From contig CAZXUI010000031.1 in NCBI GenBank assembly GCA_964643885.1, positions 1 to 44,953 on the forward strand: DNA of 44,953 nucleotides, read 5' to 3'. Shown here piece by piece: positions 1 to 8,163 of this stretch. A program made the translations under genes and the position numbers. This stretch comes from CAADGL01 sp964643885 (lineage in GTDB: Bacteria; Planctomycetota; Phycisphaerae; UBA1845; Fen-1342). The first letter of the stretch is position 1. Every line of letters starts with the position of its first letter. The notes below the pieces were generated by a model. It was not told the DNA's origin. It saw nothing but the letters and a program-made list of their open reading frames with translations, and did no database searches.

Positions 1-55
1 ACAGACCGGCCAGAGGCCGGTCCCCCATACAGACCGGCCAGAGGCCGGTCCCCCA
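1..55. repeat. Two tandem copies of a dispersed hairpin repeat
   Basis: Two copies of a 28-base unit lie at 1-28 and 29-55. Each contains the perfect 8-bp stem GACCGGCC-aga-GGCCGGTC followed by a run of C. Read on the minus strand, the unit begins tgggggaccgg and is nearly identical to the unit found five times inside the S9 peptidase gene at 40598-40757, differing by two transitions in the hairpin. The array may continue beyond the left edge. It lies downstream of the DUF2203 gene and could act as its transcript end, but no T-tract is visible. Confidence 0.85.
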
Positions 56-88
56 ATTGGCGAGCGGCGGCGGAGGTGGGGCCGGCGG

Positions 89-541
89 TCAGCTCGTCAG
101 CGAGCCGAAGTTGGGGCCGACCGGCTTGCGGCCGGAGAAGCCGCTGTACAGCTCGTGCCAGTGCTCGACCTTCGGTTCGCCGAGTTTCCAGCAGAGCCAG
201 ACCTGGCGGCCCTCGTGGATGGCGGGGAAGTCGACCAGGCCGCTGACCCAGTCCTTCAGTTCGCAGCCGACGTCGGTGAGCTCGTCGTTGAGAGCGCGGA
301 GCGCGTCGGCGAGTTCCTCGATCTCGCGGGCGAGCTCATCCAGGCGCGTGCTGCCGGCGCTGGCGGCGGCAAGCTCCTCGCGCTCGGCGCGGAGCTTCAT
401 CAGCCGGGCGTAATTCGTGACGATGTCCTGCACCACCTTGCGGACGAAGACGAGCGAGCGACTGGCGGACTCGACAGTAAACAGCCGCGTTGTCTTCCCG
501 GACGAGACGTCCGAGGTGGACGCGGCGTTGTCGCGTTTCAT
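89..541 (-). CDS. DUF2203 family protein
   Basis: A 150-residue soluble protein. The N-terminal part has the DUF2203 pattern FTVESASRSLVFVRKVVQDI, followed by a charged helical stretch (about residues 40-85) likely to be a coiled coil. The C-terminal part has the family signature VGCELKDWVSGLVDFPA and then WLCWKLGEP and HELYSGFSGRKP. I chose the ATG at 541 because the family begins near this point and the upstream in-frame extension to 616 has no recognisable content. The function of DUF2203 is unknown. It is the last gene of a minus-strand run after larE, with a 71-base gap. Confidence 0.85.
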   Translation of the reverse strand: MKRDNAASTSDVSSGKTTRLFTVESASRSLVFVRKVVQDIVTNYARLMKLRAEREELAAASAGSTRLDELAREIEELADALRALNDELTDVGCELKDWVSGLVDFPAIHEGRQVWLCWKLGEPKVEHWHELYSGFSGRKPVGPNFGSLTS

Positions 542-612
542 CAGGATGCCCCTTGCACGGCGGTCGCCTACTCCCTCCAGGCTAGGAGCGTAGGGCAGAT
601 TCGGCGGGGGTG

Positions 613-1503
613 TCAACTGCCGCGGGGCGGATCGGGCGTGCGGGCCAGGCCGGGGCCGAGCAGGACCTCATTGAGGCTGCCGGAGCGCAGGCCGCGCAGG
701 TCGACCGTGACGTAGGCGAAGCCGAGGCGGCGCAGGGCGGCGTCGAGGGCGGCGCGGGTCTGCGGCTCGACCAGGTGCGCGAGCTGGCCGGCAGGGATCT
801 CGATGCGGGCGATGCTGCCGTGATGCCGGACGCGGCATTGGCGGAAACCGAGGCTCCTGAGCAGCGATTCGGCGCGGTCGACCTGCGCAAGCTTTTCGGG
901 GGTGATCGGCTCGCCGTACGGCACGCGCGACGAGAGACAGGGAGAGGCCGGCTTATCGTGCGCGGAGAGGCCCAGGTGCGCGGCGAGACTGCGGACGGCG
1001 TCCTTGTCGAGGCCCGCTTCGGCCAGCGGGGCGCGGACGGCGTGCTCGTCGGCGGCGAGCAGGCCCGGGCGGAAGTCGCCGAGATCGTCGGCGTTGACGC
1101 CGTTGAGTACGGCGGCCAGGCCGCGCCGGCGGGCGAGCCCGGTCAGGCGCGAGTAGAGCTCGGTCTTGCAGAAGTAGCAGCGGTTCGTGGGATTGCTCAG
1201 GTAGTCGCTGCTCTCGAATTCCTGCGTGTCGACGAAGACATGCTCGGCGCCGATCTCGGCGGCGATGCGGGCGGCGTCGTCGAGCTCGGCCGGGGCGACG
1301 CTCGGGCTGCGGGCGGTGGCGGCCAGAACGCGCTCGCGTCCGAGCGTGAGCACGGCGAGCTTGAGGACGAGGGAGCTGTCGACGCCGCCGGAGAACGCGA
1401 CGACGGCCGAGCCGAGCGGGCGAATCACCGCTTGCGCCGCGGTGAGCCACTCGGCGGGCGATGGATGGCGCGTGGCCGGCTGTTCGGACATTGCTGGCTT
1501 CAT
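613..1503 (-). CDS. larE: ATP-dependent sacrificial sulfur transferase LarE
   Basis: A PP-loop ATP pyrophosphatase of 296 residues, the usual LarE length. The adenylating loop FSGGVDSS is at residues 37-44. Three cysteines stand out: C109 and C112 in NRCYFCK, and C189 in SPCLSSRVPYG, the last in the conserved position of the catalytic cysteine of this family. LarE enzymes add sulfur to the pyridinium dicarboxylic acid mononucleotide on the way to the nickel-pincer cofactor of lactate racemase-type enzymes. The two extra cysteines suggest the variant that may hold an Fe-S cluster and donate its sulfur, rather than sacrificing its own cysteine sulfur (inference). No larB, larC or larA is in the window. 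An alternative start is the ATG at 1491. Confidence 0.9.
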   Translation of the reverse strand: MKPAMSEQPATRHPSPAEWLTAAQAVIRPLGSAVVAFSGGVDSSLVLKLAVLTLGRERVLAATARSPSVAPAELDDAARIAAEIGAEHVFVDTQEFESSDYLSNPTNRCYFCKTELYSRLTGLARRRGLAAVLNGVNADDLGDFRPGLLAADEHAVRAPLAEAGLDKDAVRSLAAHLGLSAHDKPASPCLSSRVPYGEPITPEKLAQVDRAESLLRSLGFRQCRVRHHGSIARIEIPAGQLAHLVEPQTRAALDAALRRLGFAYVTVDLRGLRSGSLNEVLLGPGLARTPDPPRGS

Positions 1504-1576
1504 CGGTGTATGGCGGCCGGTTGCTGCACACGAGCCGGCGCTTTCCAGGCTGCGCCGCGCTGCGATTCTCGGTCAC

Positions 1577-2536
1577 TTATTCTAGCACGTCGTCCGCTTC
1601 GGCGTACGCGTCGGCGGGGATGTGCTCGGCGCTTTCGCCGGCGGCCGCGGCCGAGATGAAGCGGCGGCGGTGGCCGATGTTGAGCACGAGACCGCTGATC
1701 ACGTAGGTCCAGCTCAACAGGACGATGAGGACCTGGGGGCTGAACCAGGCGATGCCGGCCGCGATTACGAGCCAGACGAGGTGCGTGGGCGGGTGCTCGC
1801 GGCGGACGTAAACGTTGAAGACGTGGACGTAGTCGAGGCGGCTGATCATGAGCAGCCCGAGGCCGAATGCGGCCGGGAGAATCGTCCAGAGAATCGCGCG
1901 GGCGCTGAGCGTTCCCCAGGCGTCGAAGAGTCCTGAGGCGACCTGTTGGTGCAGGATGATGAGGGCGACGAAGCCCGCGGCCGCGCCGGGAGCCGGCAGT
2001 CCGCTGAACTTGGTGTGGGAGGTCTCGTCGCGGGTGTTTTCGGCGTTGTAGCGGGCGAGCCGGATGGCGGCGCAGCTTACGTAGACGGCGGTGGCGAGCA
2101 GGCCGAGCCGCCAGAGGGCGTCGTTGGCGGGGGAGGCGTCGCGGGCACCGGTGCCGCCCAGCAGGAGCGTGACGAGGAGCAGGGCGGGGGCGGCGCCGAA
2201 GCTGACGATGTCGGCGATGGAGTCGAGCTGGGCGCCGAATTCGCTGGTGCGGCGGGTCATGCGGGCGAGTCGGCCGTCGAGGGCGTCGAAGATCATGGCG
2301 AGGATGATCAGGTACGCGCCGCTGGCGACGTAGGTGGGGAAGAACTCGAGAATATAGGGCGAGCGCGTGGTGGGAGCGGCCGCGTCTCCGCCGCGCATGG
2401 CGATCAGGCAGCAGACGACGGCCATGACGCCGCAGAGCAGGTTGCCCAGCGTGGCGGCGCTGGGGAGCAGGGAGATGCCGATCAGCCGGCGGCGCTGGCC
2501 GTTGAGGGGCGGCAGGCGGTCCGGTGCGTGGTTCAT
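1577..2536 (-). CDS. pssA: CDP-diacylglycerol--serine O-phosphatidyltransferase
   Basis: Makes phosphatidylserine from CDP-diacylglycerol and serine in the cytoplasmic membrane. The 319-residue protein has the full CDP-alcohol phosphotransferase signature at residues 84-109 (D84, D87-G88, A91-R92, G101, D105, D109), visible as DALDGRLAR followed by FGAQLDSIAD. Several hydrophobic segments flank it (about 24-46, 68-83, 110-125 and more towards the C-terminus). The ATG at 2536 overlaps the stop codon of psd as ATGA, which decides the start and implies translational coupling. The acidic C-terminal tail after the last membrane segment is not part of the catalytic core. Confidence 0.93.
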   Translation of the reverse strand: MNHAPDRLPPLNGQRRRLIGISLLPSAATLGNLLCGVMAVVCCLIAMRGGDAAAPTTRSPYILEFFPTYVASGAYLIILAMIFDALDGRLARMTRRTSEFGAQLDSIADIVSFGAAPALLLVTLLLGGTGARDASPANDALWRLGLLATAVYVSCAAIRLARYNAENTRDETSHTKFSGLPAPGAAAGFVALIILHQQVASGLFDAWGTLSARAILWTILPAAFGLGLLMISRLDYVHVFNVYVRREHPPTHLVWLVIAAGIAWFSPQVLIVLLSWTYVISGLVLNIGHRRRFISAAAAGESAEHIPADAYAEADDVLE

Positions 2537-3192
2537 GCCGGGTTCTCTCCCGCCGAGAGCTCGGCGAGGATGGTCTCGCCGGCGCGGACGCGCTGGCCGA
2601 CGCGGACGCAAAGGCGCCAGCGCGGATCGGCCGGCAGACGGAGTTCGGTTTGTGAGCCGAGCTTGATCATTCCATAGCGCTGGCCGGCGGCCAGTCGATC
2701 GTCGGGCCGGACGGCGCAGACGATGCGGCGTGCGAGCACGCCGGCGATCTGGCGGACCTGGACCGGGCCCGGAAGCGGCGCGGCCGGCTCGATATGAATT
2801 GTATTCGACTCATTGGTGTCGGTGGCTTGCGGGCGGAGGGCGTTATGGAAGGCGCCGGGGCGGTAGTCGACCCGGGTGACGCGGCCCGCGCAAGGGCTGC
2901 GGTTGATATGGACGTTGAAGACGCTGAGGAAGATGACGATTCGCAGGTGCGCTGGGCCGGCGTCGTCGGGCTGAGTGGATTCGGCGAGGATGATGCGGCC
3001 GTCGGCCGGCGCGAGCAGGATATTCGGCAGGCGCGGGACGCGTCTCGGCGGGTCGCGATAGAAGGAGAGCAGAGCGAGGGCGACGAGGGCCGGGACGAGC
3101 GCCCACCAGCCGGCCAGCGAGGCGACGAGCACGACGAAGATCGCGCCCATAAAGGCGATCAGGTTGACTTCCAGTCGCGCGTAGCGGCTCAT
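2533..3192 (-). CDS. psd: Phosphatidylserine decarboxylase proenzyme
   Basis: Converts phosphatidylserine to phosphatidylethanolamine, the step after PssA encoded immediately downstream. It is the short form (219 residues), with two N-terminal membrane segments (about 10-44), the conserved FYRDPPR and PADGRI motifs, the core motif FNVHINRSP (92-100), and the self-cleavage site KLGSQTEL, with Gly179-Ser180 expected to yield the pyruvoyl-bearing alpha chain. The gene begins 16 bases after the HAD phosphatase and overlaps pssA by four bases, so the two phospholipid genes form one translational unit. Confidence 0.93.
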   Translation of the reverse strand: MSRYARLEVNLIAFMGAIFVVLVASLAGWWALVPALVALALLSFYRDPPRRVPRLPNILLAPADGRIILAESTQPDDAGPAHLRIVIFLSVFNVHINRSPCAGRVTRVDYRPGAFHNALRPQATDTNESNTIHIEPAAPLPGPVQVRQIAGVLARRIVCAVRPDDRLAAGQRYGMIKLGSQTELRLPADPRWRLCVRVGQRVRAGETILAELSAGENPA

Positions 3193-3208
3193 GCGGGTCT
3201 CGCGGGGC

Positions 3209-4072
3209 TCAGGCGGCCGGCGGGCTGGGGAGCTGCCGGCTGGACAGAAGATTCTCTATCAGTTCGGCGACTCCGTCGTGGTTGTTGGCGGCGACGCGGA
3301 CGCGCGCGGCGCTGAGTACTTCGGGCACGGCGTTGGCGACGGCGGCGCCCAGGCCGGCGGCGGTGATCATCGGCAGGTCGTTGACGTCGTCGCCGATCGC
3401 GACGGTCCGCGCGGGGTCGATCTCGTAGCGCTCGCAGACGCGCGTGATTCCGTACCACTTGTTGACGCGGCCCTCGAAAGATTCGATGACGGTGAAGCCG
3501 TAGCCGCGGACGGCGATGACGTTGTGGGCCATGCGCGTGCCGAAGGTGTCCGCGAAGCGAAGGGAGACTTCGTGCAGCGCGGCCGTCTCGTCGACGATGG
3601 TGAGGCGGACGGGCAGGCGGCCGTCGTCGGGCGCGAGGCGCGCCGGACGCATCCGGACGGGAGCCATGCTGAGCCAGCGGTCGACGGCGGCGTGGCGGCG
3701 CGGGCCGTCGATGACGTAGCCGTCGAAACCGGCCTCGTCGGCATCGAGCAGCCAGAGGACGGGATAGCCCAGGTCCTTCAGCCAGTCGACGACTTCGTGG
3801 GCCAGCGGACGCGGAATCGTCGCGCGTTCGATCGTGCGGTTGCGGACCAGATCGGTGACGATGGCGCCGCCGACGGTGATGCTGGCGTCGAGATCGAGGC
3901 CGATCTGCTGAATGATCGGGCGGGTTTCGGTGAAGCTGCGCCCCGTGCACAGGACGATACGCAGGCCGGCCTCGTGGGCGCGATGCAGGGCAGCGCGGTT
4001 GCGGGGGGAGATGCGGCCGTCGGTGTTGAGCAGCGTGCCGTCGAGGTCGATCGCCAGAAGCTGGTACTGCAT
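3209..4072 (-). CDS. Cof-type HAD-IIB phosphatase
   Basis: A 287-residue HAD-superfamily hydrolase. Motif I is DLDGTLLN at residues 9-16 with nucleophile D9 and acid D11; motif II is CTGRS; the C-terminal motif IV is AIGDDVNDLPMI, typical of Cof/IIB sugar-phosphate phosphatases, with a central IIB cap. The substrate cannot be read from the sequence. The reading frame is open far upstream, but the HAD fold begins at the ATG at 4072 (MQYQLLAIDLDG), and the upstream part runs antisense over the NAD kinase gene, so it was excluded. It is the first gene of the minus-strand run leading to psd and pssA. Confidence 0.9.
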   Translation of the reverse strand: MQYQLLAIDLDGTLLNTDGRISPRNRAALHRAHEAGLRIVLCTGRSFTETRPIIQQIGLDLDASITVGGAIVTDLVRNRTIERATIPRPLAHEVVDWLKDLGYPVLWLLDADEAGFDGYVIDGPRRHAAVDRWLSMAPVRMRPARLAPDDGRLPVRLTIVDETAALHEVSLRFADTFGTRMAHNVIAVRGYGFTVIESFEGRVNKWYGITRVCERYEIDPARTVAIGDDVNDLPMITAAGLGAAVANAVPEVLSAARVRVAANNHDGVAELIENLLSSRQLPSPPAA

Positions 4073-4307
4073 GGACTCTCTCGTGACGGCCGGGGCGTTG
4101 CTTCGGGCATCGGCCGGGTGAACGATCGTATTGAGCAACGGGCCATTGTCGCGGGTGGGGCGGCGGATGCAAATCGGGCGGGGGGTGGATGAGAGGCGAG
4201 GCGGTCGCGCGGGGGAATGCGTTTTCGCGCGGCGCGGGCGGGGTCTACAATGCGCACATCGGCGTGCGACCGGCCATCGGGTTGCCGGGGGATACGAGGA
4301 GACGCGC

Positions 4308-5150
4308 ATGCTTCGCGTCGCGGTCATCGGCTCGCCTGAGAAAGAGACCGTTCCGGAGACGATGCGGCGGACGTGCCGCTGGCTGGAGCGGCGGGCGGAG
4401 GTCGTGCTGGCGGAGGTGGCGTTTGCGAGCCCGCGGCTGCTGGGTTTGAATCCGGACCTGCTCTTCGTGCTGGGGGGCGACGGGACGCTGATCGCCGCGG
4501 CACATACGCTGGGAGAGAAGCAGATTCCCATCGTCGGCGTGAATCTCGGCAAGCTCGGCTTTCTGGCCGAGTTCACGATCGAGCAGCTCGAGCACAACGG
4601 GGACTTTCTCTTTCGGCCGGACCTGCCCGTGACGCGGCGAGTGATGCTGGATGTGCGGATCGAGCGCGGCGACGGGTCTTCGGACCGCACGCTGGCGGTG
4701 AATGACTGTGTGGTGCTGTCGGGGCCGCCCTACCGGATGATCGAGCTCCAGGTCGAGGCGGACGGGGACGAGGTGGCGGAGATGCGGGGGGACGGGCTGA
4801 TCCTGGCGACGGCGTCGGGGTCGACGGCGCACAATCTCTCAGCCGGCGGGCCGATCCTGGAGCCGACGGCCCAGGCGTTCCTGATCACGCCGATCTGCCC
4901 GCACGCGCTGACGTTCCGGCCGGTGGCAATGGATTCGTCGCGGCGGGTGACGATTCGGGGGATTCGGGTGAATGAGGGGACGACGGTTGTTGTGGATGGG
5001 CGGGTGCGGTCGGGCTTGTCGGCCTCGGACCGGGTGACGATCTCGCGTTATCCGGCGGATTTCCAGCTTGTGAGGAATCCGGAGCGGTCGACGTGGTACG
5101 CGCTGCGGCGGAAGCTGATGTGGGGGGCGAGCCCACATAACCATATCTAG
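4308..5150 (+). CDS. nadK: NAD kinase
   Basis: Phosphorylates NAD to NADP in the cytoplasm. The 280-residue protein has the diagnostic GGDGT motif at residues 56-60, followed by VGVNLGKLGFLAEF, and in the C-terminal half ASGSTAHNLSAGGPIL, the nucleotide-binding segment of the family. The usual NE motif appears as VND in the segment LAVNDCVV. The start at 4308 has a GAGGAGA ribosome-binding site a few bases upstream. It is transcribed divergently from the HAD phosphatase, with about 235 bases shared between the two starts. Confidence 0.93.
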   Translation: MLRVAVIGSPEKETVPETMRRTCRWLERRAEVVLAEVAFASPRLLGLNPDLLFVLGGDGTLIAAAHTLGEKQIPIVGVNLGKLGFLAEFTIEQLEHNGDFLFRPDLPVTRRVMLDVRIERGDGSSDRTLAVNDCVVLSGPPYRMIELQVEADGDEVAEMRGDGLILATASGSTAHNLSAGGPILEPTAQAFLITPICPHALTFRPVAMDSSRRVTIRGIRVNEGTTVVVDGRVRSGLSASDRVTISRYPADFQLVRNPERSTWYALRRKLMWGASPHNHI

Positions 5151-5271
5151 GTCAAGGTGTTACGCACGCGCCAGGGCATCGGCACCGGGGCGATCCAGAG
5201 CGCGCAAAGCACACCTGGCCGGCTCCGTAAGGCCGTTTCGAGTCGTCGCACGGCGCTGGCCCGTGGGCCGG

Positions 5272-5322
5272 TTAGCGCGAAGTGGTGACGATGTGGTCGA
5301 TTTCGGTGATGACGACGATCAT
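5272..5322 (-). CDS. Possible 16-residue ORF downstream of the small protein
   Basis: An ATG-to-TAA ORF of 16 residues (MIVVITEIDHIVTTSR), 23 bases after the stop of the 22-residue ORF on the same strand. It shares the ATC/GTC/ACC/GAC codon style and the same hydrophobic-acidic flavour. No good ribosome-binding site is visible, so translation would depend on coupling to the upstream ORF. Support is weak and rests on the company it keeps. Confidence 0.2.
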   Translation of the reverse strand: MIVVITEIDHIVTTSR

Positions 5323-5345
5323 CTGATTCGGCTCGCTTCGCAGGT

Positions 5346-5414
5346 TCAGGTGATCTGGTCAATGATGGCGACGATGAAGCTGAGGACGTCGTCGAAGACG
5401 GTGAGCAGATCCAT
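5346..5414 (-). CDS. Possible 22-residue small protein
   Basis: A tiny ORF running ATG to TGA and encoding 22 residues, beginning MDLLTVFDDVLSFIVAI. It is preceded by a full AGGAGGT ribosome-binding site 6 bases before the ATG, the strongest such site in this part of the window. Codons are almost all C-ending (GTC, TTC, GAC, ATC, CTC), as expected for real coding in this genome. The sequence is hydrophobic and acidic with no arginine or lysine and could form an amphipathic helix. No family is recognised. It could instead be a leader peptide or chance. Confidence 0.45.
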   Translation of the reverse strand: MDLLTVFDDVLSFIVAIIDQIT

Positions 5415-5643
5415 GAGATGACCTCCTGCCGAGGGCCGATAACCGTGAAGGGCGGCCCGCGGACAGATGAGTTGAAATCCGCGCTCGAAAGGCGGTATGC
5501 TGGGTGCGCAAACCGCCCACGTTCACCCGTGGCGCGTTAAGCACGGGAACGGACGAGTTGCCAAGTTTTCGCGGAGGCCCCTGTACCTCGCTTACTAGAA
5601 CACTACCGATAAAAGATGAGATGTCAAGGGGAATTCTGAGACC

Positions 5644-8163
5644 GTGCCCGAATTGGTGAGCCCAAGCTTCTTGTCCGCCTCAGAACCCTTCGCCCGGCCG
5701 GAGCTCGGAACGGAGACGGCGTGCCCCTATTGCACGCGCCCCGGCGGCGAGCCGATCGGCTCCGAGGGCGTCGTTCTTTGCGCGGCGTGCGGCTTCGTCT
5801 ATCCCCTGCGGGCAGCGCGGCAGCGGCTCGCCGATCGCCAGGCGCTGGCCCTGGCCAGCGTGATCGCGCCGGGAACCGTGCTGCGCGAGCGCTATCGATT
5901 GCTCGAGCTGCTGGGGCAGGGGGCGCACGGCCTGACCTTCCTGGCACAGCACGAATTCCTGAGCAGCCCCTGCGTCGTGAAGGTGCTGCCCTACACCGTT
6001 GTGGATGCGCAGGACAATGCAGTACGCCGGCTGCGGAATGAGGCGGCGGCCGGCTTTCTCGTCAACAACCGGCACGTGGTCCGCGTGGTGGATTGCGACT
6101 CGATCCGCGGCATCTGGTACCTGGTGATGGAGTACGTGGAGGGGGCGGATCTGGGCTGCATCGTGCGGGCGGGCGTGCGGATCTGCTGGCAGCAGCTCGT
6201 GGGGCTGGCCACGGATGCGGCCGTGGGCCTGGAGGCGATTCATCGGGCCGGGCTGGTGCATCGGGACGTGAAGCCGGGCAATCTGATTCTGGGGATCGAC
6301 GGGCGGGTTTCGGTGGCCGACCTGGGCGTGGCGGCGTTCATCGAGCGGCACCCGGGCATGTCGGATGCGACCTCGCACGAGCGTGTCGGGACGCTGGCGT
6401 ATGCGGCGCCGGAGGCGCTGGAGGACCCCGCGGCGGTCAGTCCGCGGACGGATCTGTATTCGCTGGGCGCGTCGCTCTACGAACTGCTGGTGGGCGAGCC
6501 GCCGCACGGGCGGAGCCTGTATCGCTCGTTTCTGACCCGGCAGAGCGAGCGGGTGAGCTGGCCGGCGGCCGTGGCGGCCGGCGCGCCGGCGTGGCTGCTG
6601 GAGCTGATCTCGCGGCTGCTGGAGCCGGAGCCGGGGCGGCGGTTCTCATCGGCGGCGGAGGTTCGGGAGGCGCTTGAGGCTCGCAACGAGCCGGCCGAGC
6701 ATCGTTCGGGGGTGATGCAGCTCGACGTGTGGGAGCCGCGTGGGCTGGTCGTGCTGCCCTTCCGGAACGAGTCGGGACAGGCGGCGGACGACTGGCTGGG
6801 TCATCACCTGGCGGACTGCCTGATGCGGACGCTCTCGGTGGTTCCGGGCGTGTACATGGTGGACCAGGAGCAGTTTCACGCGACGCTGGAGCGTGTCTCG
6901 CAGCGCGGCCCGGCGGCGCGGAGGGAGCAACTGCTGGATGCGGGGCGGCTGAGCGGTGCGGCCAGCGTGATCGAGGGGGCGTTCCGGCGCTGGGGCGACA
7001 AGATCGAGCTGTCGCTGGAGGTGCTGGAGCGCCTGCCGCGCGAGGAGCCGGTGGTCGCGCCGGTGTGCGGGCCGCTGGCGGACCTGGCGAACCTGGAGCG
7101 GAAGCTGGGCGAGGCGCTGATGCGGGCGCTGCGGCTGTCGCCGGCGAGCGAGGGCCGGCCGGTTTCGACGCTGCCGGTGGTGACGCTGGCGGCGCGGGAG
7201 CGGTTCGTGGTGGCGAAGCGTGCGTTCCTGCGGGGGGACTACGAGCAGGCGCTGGCGCTGACGCGCGAGGCGATCGAGCACTCTCCGGATTTCTGCGAGG
7301 CGATCGGCTTTCTGGGCGTGTGCTGCGCGCGGATGGGGCGCTACGAGGAGGCGCAGGCGTTCAACGCGCAGCAGCGGGGGCTGGCGGAGCGCAGTTCGGA
7401 CCTGCGGCAGATGGTCGAGGCGCACGCGAACCTGGGGACGATGCACTATTTCCGCGGGGAGTATGCCGCAGCCAACGAGAGCCTGACGCGGGCGGTGCAG
7501 ATCGCCGAAAGCCTGGGGCTGACGACGGACGTGGCGCTGATCCGCAACAACCTGGGCTTCATTCTGCTTCAGCTCGGGCGGGTGGACGAGGCGGAGGCGA
7601 TGTTCCGCCAGGCGATCGAGACGCACCGGCGCTATGGCGCGATCGTCTCGCTGATCGGGCCGTACAACGGGATCGGGCACGTGCTGCGTGAGCAGAAGCG
7701 CTACGACGAGGCGCGGCGGCAGTTCCGCCGGGCGCTGACGCTGGCGCACGAGGCGGAGGACTTCGTCAACATCGGCGTGGCGTACATGAACCTGGGTCAC
7801 TGTGCGGCGCTCCAGGGGCGCTTCTCGGAGGCGCAGCGGGAGCTGACCGCGGCGCTGAACATCCTGGAGCGGACGAGTTTCTGGAACGGGCTGGGGCGCG
7901 TCTACGAGTACATGGCCGATCTGAACCTGGAGCTGGGACATTACACGGAGGCGGCACGCTGCGCGGACCTGCGGATCGCGCTGGCCCGGCGGCATGCCAA
8001 TCTGCGGATGGAGGCGGCCGCGTGGCGGCAGAAGGGGTCGGCGCTCGAGCGCGCTGGGCGACTCGAGTCGGCCGCCCTCTGTTACGAACGTGCGTCCGAG
8101 GCGGAGCAGGGCCGCTTGCCTGACTGGCCGCCGGGCGCGAACGTGGGCGGAGGTCGCGAATGA
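5644..8163 (+). CDS. Ser/Thr protein kinase with zinc ribbon, TolB-like domain and TPR repeats
   Basis: An 839-residue signalling protein starting at GTG. A four-cysteine zinc ribbon (C27, C30, C46, C49) precedes a Hanks-type kinase: glycine loop GQGAHGLTF (91-99), catalytic Lys113 in VVKVL, HRDVKPGN (206-213), DLG in place of DFG (226-228), and the APE motif near 255-257. Residues from about 368 (LVVLPFRNESG) resemble the TolB/FlgO-like domain often fused to such kinases. From about 535 to 830 there are repeated TPR units (for example YEEAQAFNAQQRGL and YDEARRQFRRALTLA). No transmembrane segment is evident. Its stop overlaps the start of the hybrid histidine kinase as ATGA. The start is uncertain; a second GTG lies at 5656. 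Confidence 0.9.
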   Translation: MPELVSPSFLSASEPFARPELGTETACPYCTRPGGEPIGSEGVVLCAACGFVYPLRAARQRLADRQALALASVIAPGTVLRERYRLLELLGQGAHGLTFLAQHEFLSSPCVVKVLPYTVVDAQDNAVRRLRNEAAAGFLVNNRHVVRVVDCDSIRGIWYLVMEYVEGADLGCIVRAGVRICWQQLVGLATDAAVGLEAIHRAGLVHRDVKPGNLILGIDGRVSVADLGVAAFIERHPGMSDATSHERVGTLAYAAPEALEDPAAVSPRTDLYSLGASLYELLVGEPPHGRSLYRSFLTRQSERVSWPAAVAAGAPAWLLELISRLLEPEPGRRFSSAAEVREALEARNEPAEHRSGVMQLDVWEPRGLVVLPFRNESGQAADDWLGHHLADCLMRTLSVVPGVYMVDQEQFHATLERVSQRGPAARREQLLDAGRLSGAASVIEGAFRRWGDKIELSLEVLERLPREEPVVAPVCGPLADLANLERKLGEALMRALRLSPASEGRPVSTLPVVTLAARERFVVAKRAFLRGDYEQALALTREAIEHSPDFCEAIGFLGVCCARMGRYEEAQAFNAQQRGLAERSSDLRQMVEAHANLGTMHYFRGEYAAANESLTRAVQIAESLGLTTDVALIRNNLGFILLQLGRVDEAEAMFRQAIETHRRYGAIVSLIGPYNGIGHVLREQKRYDEARRQFRRALTLAHEAEDFVNIGVAYMNLGHCAALQGRFSEAQRELTAALNILERTSFWNGLGRVYEYMADLNLELGHYTEAARCADLRIALARRHANLRMEAAAWRQKGSALERAGRLESAALCYERASEAEQGRLPDWPPGANVGGGRE

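Larger units (their letters stand above)
5151..5643. other. Spacer between nadK and the kinase gene
   Basis: A 493-base stretch without a conventional gene. It holds two tiny minus-strand ORFs (described separately at 5346-5414 and 5272-5322). The stretch just before the kinase gene is richer in A and T (about 5595-5635) and may contain its promoter, but I could not assign -35 and -10 boxes with confidence. I see no tRNA or riboswitch here. Confidence 0.6.

Noticed and set aside
610..1659. 349-codon plus-strand open frame opposite larE.
   Set aside because: Low-complexity Ala/Gly/Arg sequence with no domain; it mirrors a real gene on the minus strand.
4073..4690. Upstream extension of the HAD phosphatase frame.
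   Set aside because: It runs antisense over the NAD kinase gene, is rich in Ser/Arg/Pro typical of a shadow frame, and the HAD fold starts at 4072.
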